Below are positions 54,931 through 64,000 of a stretch of 64,000 nt of DNA, piece after piece. A model generated the notes under the pieces. It saw only the letters and a program-made list of their open reading frames with translations, was not told the origin of the DNA and ran no database searches. Each line of letters begins with the position of its first letter. The stretch's first letter is position 1. Position numbers and translations under genes: made by a program. Source of the DNA: Flavobacteria bacterium BAL38 (GTDB lineage Bacteria > Bacteroidota > Bacteroidia > Flavobacteriales > Flavobacteriaceae); NCBI GenBank assembly GCA_000169355.1, contig AAXX01000001.1, forward strand, positions 620,001 through 684,000, in the 5' to 3' direction.

Positions 54931-54969
54931 AAACAATAAACCACCTCTAATAGAGGTGCTTTATTGTTT
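54931..54969. terminator. Long hairpin next to the IS target site (rRNA trailer)
   Basis: AAACAATAAA plus CACCTCTA pair with TAGAGGTG plus TTTATTGTTT: 18 pairs interrupted by one C/C mismatch. The left foot starts two bases from the duplicated GTC of the IS. Third in a tandem series of trailer hairpins (see 55001 and 55092). Confidence 0.8.
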
Positions 54970-55000
54970 TTAGTCCCATCGAGACGATATATTTAAAACA

Positions 55001-55029
55001 AAAAGCCTGTCTAAATTAGACAGGCTTTT
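55001..55029. terminator. Second trailer hairpin of the rRNA operon
   Basis: AAAAGCCTGTCTAA (55001-55014) pairs perfectly with TTAGACAGGCTTTT (55016-55029). Minus-strand sequence continues TTGTTTT. Confidence 0.85.
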
Positions 55030-55041
55030 CAAAAGAAAGGC

Positions 55042-55078
55042 GACGGATCGACCCGCTGAGGCGGGGACACGCTGCACC
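55042..55078. repeat. GC-rich hairpin repeat in rRNA trailer (ends ACGCTGCACC)
   Basis: CCCGC (55052-55056) TGAG GCGGG (55061-55065), flanked by GATCGA on the left and ACACGCTGCACC on the right. The same ACGCTGCAC tail follows another hairpin at 61048-61056. GC-rich against an AT-rich background. Confidence 0.7.
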
Positions 55079-55091
55079 AATAAAAAAAAGA

Positions 55092-55117
55092 AAGCCCAGC
55101 TTTTTCAAGCTGGGCTT
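55092..55117 (-). terminator. First terminator of the rRNA operon
   Basis: AAGCCCAGCTT (55092-55102) with AAGCTGGGCTT (55107-55117); on the minus strand followed by TCTTTTTTTTA. It stands ten bases past the 5S 3' end. Confidence 0.9.
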
Positions 55118-55126
55118 CTAAAAGAA

Positions 55127-55233
<107 letters not shown>

Positions 55234-55284
55234 AGAGGTTATAATTGCTTTGGACAATTATTTCCAAAGTTAATTATCAATTAT

Positions 55285-55304
55285 AAATTGTTAATTATCA
55301 ATTG
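55285..55304. repeat. Dispersed 20-bp AT-rich repeat, copy 2
   Basis: Exact copy of 4119-4138 (AAATTGTTAATTATCAATTG), here in the 23S-5S spacer. Confidence 0.8.
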
Positions 55305-55350
55305 GACAATATCTTAACATACTGAGATAAATAAATTTAAAGAAAGTTTC

Positions 55351-55376
55351 TCTGCGTCCGCCGAGGCGGACGCAGA
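55351..55376. repeat. Perfect 12-bp GC-rich hairpin in the 23S-5S spacer
   Basis: TCTGCGTCCGCC (55351-55362), GA, GGCGGACGCAGA (55365-55376). No mismatch. It lies in the transcribed spacer and could act as a processing stem or be a mobile short palindrome. Very GC-rich compared with the surrounding spacer. Confidence 0.85.
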
Positions 55377-55387
55377 TTTATACATAA

Positions 55388-58262
<2,875 letters not shown>

Positions 58263-58380
58263 CCGCCTAATTCTATAAATAAAACTAGGACTTTCTTTAT
58301 AAATACGTGATAAATCACGCATCTACTGTACTTTCTACTTTTTAAATATTTTTATCTCAATATGTCAATGAACTTTTATC

Positions 58381-58410
58381 TAGTGATAAGTGATAAGTAA
58401 TTAGTGATAA
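58381..58410. repeat. GTGATAAGT tandem word in the 23S-tRNA spacer
   Basis: Three copies of GTGATAAG-like words; the same word occurs at 22841-22862 across the end of the methyltransferase gene. Probably a simple expanding word. Confidence 0.6.
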
Positions 58411-58454
58411 GCTTTAGCTATTCACTTTTTACTCTTTACTATACACTCGAATAG

Positions 58455-58528
58455 TGGAGAATATCGGAGTCGAACCGATGACCTCCTGCGTGCAAGGCAG
58501 GCGCTCTAGCCAGCTGAGCTAATCCCCC
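58455..58528 (-). tRNA. tRNA-Ala (anticodon UGC)
   Basis: 74 nt, minus strand. Acceptor GGGGGAT with ATTCTCC (one G-U and one further wobble), anticodon loop CTTGCAC, T-arm GGTTCGACTCC. Lies between tRNA-Ile and 23S, as expected. CCA not encoded. Confidence 0.97.
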
Positions 58529-58616
58529 GTTTTTTAGTGTTCAGTTAACAGTTATCAGTTAACAGTACTTCAAACGGTTACTCAACCTCTAAAATTTCCT
58601 TATAAGTAAAACATTG

Positions 58617-58690
58617 TAGTCCCGCCCAGACTCGAACTGGGGACCCCTACATTATCAGTGTAGTACTCTAACCAGCTGAGCTACGAGACT
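58617..58690 (-). tRNA. tRNA-Ile (anticodon GAU)
   Basis: 74 nt, minus strand. Acceptor AGTCTCG with CGGGACT, anticodon loop CTGATAA, T-arm CAGTTCGAGTCTG. In the 16S-23S spacer. CCA not encoded. Confidence 0.97.
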
Positions 58691-58774
58691 CTGTTTTTAC
58701 TTATTTGTATTATTTGAATTAACAGCGAGAGTAATATTGATCTATACCTAAGATAGCTTCTCGTTTCTTCTCTA

Positions 58775-60289
<1,515 letters not shown>

Positions 60290-60474
60290 ATATTGTTTGT
60301 TAGATAAATCTAACTTATGTTTCGATTCAAGTCGCTAGTCTTTTTCAATGTATTCGAAAAATCTTACTCTCTCTTATTTTCAAACTTGTATTGCTACAAA
60401 TTTGTGCTGTCAATTCAATATGTCTATGAACGTGTCATTCTTTTTTTGTTCGCCTCTCATTCGATTAGCGGGTG

Positions 60475-60504
60475 CAAAATTACAACTCTTTTTTAATCTG
60501 GCAA
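60475..60504 (-). promoter_or_regulatory. rRNA promoter, proximal
   Basis: On the minus strand TTG (60504-60502), a 19-nt spacer, TAATTTTG (60482-60475), then CACCCGC. A T/A-rich tract (AAAAAATTTTTTCAAAAAAG) precedes the TTG and looks like an UP element. About 185 nt before the 16S start. Confidence 0.8.
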
Positions 60505-60711
60505 GCTTTTTTGAAAAAATTTTTTGATTATTTTTTCATAACCACTTTGCCAATATTTTCAAGAACTTATACTTCCCAATTCTCTCGTTTCGGGTCGGCG
60601 AAGATACTACCTTTACTTTCTATTATCCAAATCTTTTTTTAACTTTTTTTAAAGTTTTTTTGATTTGTTTAATCCTAAGTTTGTGTATGAACTTCTTCCT
60701 TAATGCGGGTG

Positions 60712-60741
60712 CAAAATTAGGAATCTTTTTTATTCTCACAA
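60712..60741 (-). promoter_or_regulatory. rRNA promoter, distal
   Basis: TTG (60741-60739), 19-nt spacer, TAATTTTG (60719-60712), then CACCCGC, matching the proximal promoter in -33, spacing, -7 and start region. A-tracts upstream again. Confidence 0.8.
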
Positions 60742-60837
60742 GCCTTTTTAATTCTTTTTTTTTTCTTTTTTTTGACGCTTTTCTTAACACGCTGATAACA
60801 AGGATTTAAAGTAGAAAGTTTTTTTTTAAAGATTAAC

Positions 60838-60871
60838 CACTAAGGACACAAGGAAAGCACTAAGGACACAA
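60838..60871. repeat. Two direct copies of CACTAAGGACACAA
   Basis: 14-bp identical words at 60838-60851 and 60858-60871, period 20 bp. A dispersed word rather than an array. Confidence 0.7.
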
Positions 60872-61020
60872 AAGGGAATTCTTTAAATGTATTGTTTATA
60901 CTATATATAGGTCTGGTTTTAAGTTTCGGGTTTCGGGGTATAAAAAGTTGTACACAGAGATTCACCGAGTTTTTTTGATATGGATTGTGTTGAATGAGAT
61001 ACACAGAGTCCGTGACATCG

Positions 61021-61049
61021 GTCCGAAACTTCGGTACGAAGTTTCGGAC
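61021..61049. repeat. Perfect 13-bp hairpin with ACGCTGCAC tail
   Basis: GTCCGAAACTTCG (61021-61033), GTA, CGAAGTTTCGGAC (61037-61049), followed by GCTGCACT. The tail ACGCTGCAC is shared with the hairpin at 55042-55078. Confidence 0.8.
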
Positions 61050-61189
61050 GCTGCACTTGTTGGAGTTGGGGTTATGACTTAACTGCGGAATGAAAAAACA
61101 AGAAAAAGGGCAAGAGCAAGGGCAAGGGCAAAGTATTGCTCGCCTTACGAGTTGTGGCGATAGTCATCTGGAATACCAAACGTCTTGAA

Positions 61190-61270
61190 TAGCCCCGATG
61201 GAAGTGGAAATCCTGTTATTGTGAGATTGCCTCGCAAGCTCGCAATGACAGATTATAACGGACAGCGGAA
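61190..61270 (+). repeat. Dispersed intergenic repeat, copy 2 (conserved ends, different centre)
   Basis: Opens CCCCGATGGAAGTGGAAATC and closes GGACAGCGGAA, like 45791-45849. Its centre is instead a hairpin with GATTGCCTCGC and GCTCGCAATGACA parts. Confidence 0.7.
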
Positions 61271-61312
61271 CTGAGAGTTTTATGGAATGCAGAACGGCTG
61301 CTTCAAAAAAAA

Positions 61313-61999
61313 TTACTTCTTAGCTTCTGTGCTAGGTTTGGTTTTAATTTTAGTAATCCAATGGTCATTCAGCTTATCAAAATCGATAGGCTTTGCGGAT
61401 TCCTGTTTGGTTAATTGCTTTTGATTGAATGCCGCATTTAAGATTCCTTCTATTTGGTAATCTTCTTTTACATCGTATGGTTTGTATTGGGTTTTTAAAT
61501 TAATATCGAATAAATAAGCCGTTGAATTTGCCCAAAAAGCCTTCCATCCACTTTTATACTCCTTTATTAAATCGAAAGTAGTGTTTCCGGTTTGACGGTA
61601 AATTAGCTTTACTAAGATTTGACCATCTTTACGGGATAGCTTTTTTAAACGAGGCTCGAATTCTTCCTCTAGGTATTTTTCTACTATTTTAAAGTATTTC
61701 TTTTTTTCGCGATTGGTTTTTAATTTAGCCATGGTAGCATTTAGCTGCGTTAATTTATCGGCCGTCATTTTAGCATACGGATATACTTTAAAGATTCTTC
61801 TCTTTAATATTAACTTGGCTTTTTTATCTTCATCCATGGAATACACATTGTCTGGAGTAAAAATAATTTCACGTAATTCTATAGAATATATAATGGAAGA
61901 ATCTTGTGCCGTCATTTTTATGGTATCGGACTCTGTTTGAGAAAAAGAAAAAGTTGTAGCTAAAAAAAAGAATACACTACTAAAAATTAACTTATACAT
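61313..61999 (-). CDS. DUF4294-domain protein, secreted or periplasmic
   Basis: 228 residues. Signal peptide (MYKLIFSSVFFFLATTFSFSQ) followed by a mostly helical, Lys-rich body with the segment REIIFTP and the central ILKRRIFKVYPYAKMTADKLTQL (about 64-86) characteristic of DUF4294 proteins of Bacteroidota. No known function. It is divergent from the M42 peptidase gene. Confidence 0.85.
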   Translation of the reverse strand: MYKLIFSSVFFFLATTFSFSQTESDTIKMTAQDSSIIYSIELREIIFTPDNVYSMDEDKKAKLILKRRIFKVYPYAKMTADKLTQLNATMAKLKTNREKKKYFKIVEKYLEEEFEPRLKKLSRKDGQILVKLIYRQTGNTTFDLIKEYKSGWKAFWANSTAYLFDINLKTQYKPYDVKEDYQIEGILNAAFNQKQLTKQESAKPIDFDKLNDHWITKIKTKPSTEAKK

Positions 62000-62110
62000 G
62001 GTATTTGTTTTTATACTTTTAAAATCATAGCAAAAAGTAAACCAAATTTATTGAATTTATACCTAACTTTTATTTCTTATTTATAATTTAGCAAAAAATT
62101 AGAAAAGATT

Positions 62111-63205
62111 ATGGCTACAAAATCGATATTAAAGAAGTCGTCGATGACTTTTTTGGAAAATTACCTGAATAATGCTTCTCCAACAGGTTATGAATCTGAA
62201 GGACAAAAAATATGGATGGAGTATTTAAAACCGTATGTTGATACCTTTATTACTGATACGTATGGAAGTGCTGTGGGAGTTATAAATCCGGATGCGCCGT
62301 ATAAAGTAGTTATTGAAGGACATGCCGATGAAATTTCGTGGTATGTAAACTATATTACTGATGATGGTTTAATTTATGTAATTAGAAATGGCGGAAGTGA
62401 CCACATGATTGCCCCATCGAAACGTGTGAATATTCATACTAAGAAAGGCATTGTTCGTGGAGTTTTTGGTTGGCCAGCAATTCATACCAGAGGAAAAGGC
62501 GGAAAAGCAGAAGAAACGGCAAAAATTGAAAACATTTTTATTGATTGTGGTTGCTCTACGAAAGCAGAAATTGAAGCTTTAGGCGTTCATGTAGGTTGCG
62601 TAATTACGTATCCTGACACTTTTGAAGTTTTAAACCACGATAAATTTGTTTGTAGAGCTATTGATAACCGCATGGGTGGTTTTATGATTGCCGAAGTTGC
62701 GCGTTTATTACATGAAAACAAAAAGAAATTACCTTTTGGATTGTATATCGTGAACTCGGTGCAGGAAGAAATTGGTTTGCGAGGTGCCGAAATGATTACC
62801 CAACGTATTAAACCGAATGTAGCTATTGTAACCGATGTTTGTCATGATACGACTACTCCAATGATTGATAAAAAAATTGAAGGTGATTTAAAAATGGGAA
62901 AAGGACCCGTTATAGCTTATGCTCCGGCAACTCAAAACGTTTTACGTGAAATGATTGTTGACACAGCTGTAGAAAACAAAATTCCGTTCCAACGCCATGC
63001 TACTTCTCGTGTTACCGGAACCGATACTGATGCTTTTGCGTACAGCAATGGCGGCGTTGCCTCGGCTTTGATTTCGTTACCGTTGCGCTATATGCACACG
63101 ACCGTAGAAATGGTACACCGCGACGATGTGGAAAATGTGATTAAATTGATTTACGAAAGTTTATTAAAAATTGAGAACAACGAAACGTTTAGTTATTTTA
63201 AGTAA
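62111..63205 (+). CDS. M42-family aminopeptidase (glutamyl aminopeptidase/deblocking type)
   Basis: 364 residues of the M42 family, a dimetal aminopeptidase that usually forms a 12-subunit tetrahedral cage. Metal-binding EGHADEISWYV (about residues 76-86), CRAIDNRMGGFM, catalytic Glu in VQEEIGLRGAEM, and a C-terminal LPLRYMHTTVEMV segment with the last His ligand. Cytoplasmic. A strong terminator follows. Confidence 0.95.
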   Translation: MATKSILKKSSMTFLENYLNNASPTGYESEGQKIWMEYLKPYVDTFITDTYGSAVGVINPDAPYKVVIEGHADEISWYVNYITDDGLIYVIRNGGSDHMIAPSKRVNIHTKKGIVRGVFGWPAIHTRGKGGKAEETAKIENIFIDCGCSTKAEIEALGVHVGCVITYPDTFEVLNHDKFVCRAIDNRMGGFMIAEVARLLHENKKKLPFGLYIVNSVQEEIGLRGAEMITQRIKPNVAIVTDVCHDTTTPMIDKKIEGDLKMGKGPVIAYAPATQNVLREMIVDTAVENKIPFQRHATSRVTGTDTDAFAYSNGGVASALISLPLRYMHTTVEMVHRDDVENVIKLIYESLLKIENNETFSYFK

Positions 63206-63230
63206 AAATATTGTTCATAGATAAACAAAA

Positions 63231-63254
63231 AAATCCCGCGAAATGCGGGATTTT
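63231..63254 (+). terminator. Terminator after the M42 peptidase gene
   Basis: AAATCCCGC (63231-63239) with GCGGGATTT (63245-63253), then TCTTTT. Confidence 0.9.
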
Positions 63255-63382
63255 CTTTTATCTTCTTTTATGAGCGTCGTTGATCCCTTTTATAATTTGT
63301 TCTGGTTTTTAAAATTGGGAAGTTTAATTGCGGAAAATTGTAAAAAAAATTGCTATTTTTATAAAAAACATAAAAACTAGAA

Positions 63383-64000
63383 TTGAATTATTTAAAATTA
63401 TATTACAAAATAATAGATAAAGCAAAAGAAAGTAATCGTAACGGTTATTTAGAGCTTCACCATATTATTCCAAGATGTATTTATGGAGAAAATCTATTAG
63501 ATGAAAATTTGATTCATGATGTTAATCAAGATTCTAATCTTGTTTATTTAACAGCCAGGGAACATTTTATTGCACATTGGTTATTACATAGAGAATTTCC
63601 TAAAAACAAAAAATTAGGATTAGCATTTTGGGCAATGGCTGGCATGATAAGTCCAGATCATAAAAGAACTTATATCCCATCATCAAGAGCTATCGAGGAA
63701 GCTAGATTTGCTGCAACAAATGCAAGAAAAGTTGAAATTTTACAATACGACCTTGAAGGTAATTTTTTAAAAGAATTTAAAAGTCTTAATGATGCTAGTA
63801 ATTTCATTGGAATTGTTCCTAATGCAATTGGTCAAAACTTAAATAGTTATTCTAAATCAGCAGGAAGTTTTCAATGGAGATTTAAAACAAAAAATTATAA
63901 ACATAAAATAGAGTCTTACTTTTCTGATAACAATGGTTTACCAGCTGGTCAATATGATCTTAATGGAAATCTGATATCTAATTTTGAAAGCCTTATGGAA
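63383..64000 (+). CDS. HNH homing-type endonuclease with NUMOD1 repeats, cut by window edge
   Basis: A 206-codon open frame that leaves the window without a stop. It appears to begin at TTG 63383 (MNYLKLYYKIIDKAKESNRNGYLELHHIIPRC...), and an in-frame stop at 63371 rules out a longer form. Residues 24-70 are an HNH-type domain of the phage/homing kind (ELHHIIPRC, then DSNLVYLTAREHFIAHWLL). From residue 119 a NUMOD1 DNA-binding repeat follows (ILQYDLEGNFLKEFKSLNDA, then NAIGQNLNSYSKSAGSFQW), and a second copy (GQYDLNGNLISNFESL, from 189) is cut off. Such proteins are freestanding homing endonucleases of phage origin. Confidence 0.85.
   Translation, partial: MNYLKLYYKIIDKAKESNRNGYLELHHIIPRCIYGENLLDENLIHDVNQDSNLVYLTAREHFIAHWLLHREFPKNKKLGLAFWAMAGMISPDHKRTYIPSSRAIEEARFAATNARKVEILQYDLEGNFLKEFKSLNDASNFIGIVPNAIGQNLNSYSKSAGSFQWRFKTKNYKHKIESYFSDNNGLPAGQYDLNGNLISNFESLME

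Larger units (their letters stand above)
60290..61312. other. Gene-free 1-kb region: rRNA promoters plus repeats
   Basis: The first 500 nt are AT-rich and hold the two rRNA promoters (60475-60504 and 60712-60741). From 60830 onward the DNA is a patchwork of repeated words: CACTAAGGACACAA twice (60838-60851, 60858-60871), a perfect 13-bp hairpin (61021-61049), GGGCAAG runs (61105-61130) and a dispersed repeat (61190-61270). I see no convincing CDS on either strand. Confidence 0.7.

Noticed and set aside
60838..60871. Two direct repeats as a possible CRISPR
   Set aside because: Only two 14-bp copies six bases apart, no spacers of regular length and no cas genes.

Overview
The window is a stretch of chromosome from a member of the Flavobacteriaceae (Bacteroidota), most likely a Flavobacterium. 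The DNA is AT-rich. Clear promoters follow the Bacteroidota pattern (TTG, 18-20 nt, TAnnTTTG) rather than -35/-10. Gliding and type IX secretion genes of Flavobacterium type are present (gldJ, porU, porV, a secreted RCC1-repeat protein with a C-terminal sorting signal). Almost all genes are intact and most are core metabolism.

Layout. 1-6.2 kb: obg (cut by the window edge), a CorC/CNNM-type CBS protein, adk and hpt on the minus strand; then a helical-repeat protein, purK and purE on the plus strand, with a small membrane-protein gene between purK and purE enclosed by a perfect 27-bp inverted repeat. 6.3-12.4 kb: an M3 oligopeptidase, then a GbsR/MarR-type regulator with a probably leaderless promoter heading a tightly packed run of small membrane proteins (two are tandem paralogues), a TIGR01777 epimerase and an SRPBCC protein, which overlaps a convergent, degenerate UbiA-like gene. 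12.5-21 kb: gcvP, a truncated globin, the RCC1 protein, and a LytTR regulator with a beta-propeller-type histidine kinase. 21-25.3 kb: KAS III-like enzyme, methyltransferase, glycosyltransferase, MlaE/MlaF transporter. 25.3-32.5 kb (minus): DUF389 protein, manC, SprT-like protease, Bro-N/DinD-like protein, SDR, M28 and S41 peptidases. 32.6-43 kb: pdhC, pdhA, cdd, porV, porU, and divergent gldJ. 43-52.8 kb: murF, tRNA-Val, folC, tonB/exbD/exbB, nhaD, an amino-acid dehydrogenase, anmK, acyl-CoA dehydrogenase. 53-55 kb: an intact IS3-family element with a 3-bp target duplication, inserted at the foot of a hairpin in the trailer of the rRNA operon. 55.1-60.3 kb: 16S-tRNA-Ile-tRNA-Ala-23S-5S on the minus strand, driven by two tandem, nearly identical promoters. 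60.3-64 kb: a 1-kb repeat-rich spacer, a DUF4294 gene, an M42 aminopeptidase, and a truncated (window edge) HNH/NUMOD1 homing-type endonuclease with a TTG start.

I found no CRISPR array, prophage, or multi-gene defence island. The most unusual material is (i) dispersed short repeats that supply promoter elements, protein C-termini and hairpins in several places; (ii) the inverted-repeat cassette splitting purK and purE; (iii) an EF-hand-like loop inside PorV; (iv) the GbsR-led cluster of unknown small membrane proteins; and (v) the HNH/NUMOD1 gene at the right edge. None of these is proven to be a new system; they are the places to look.
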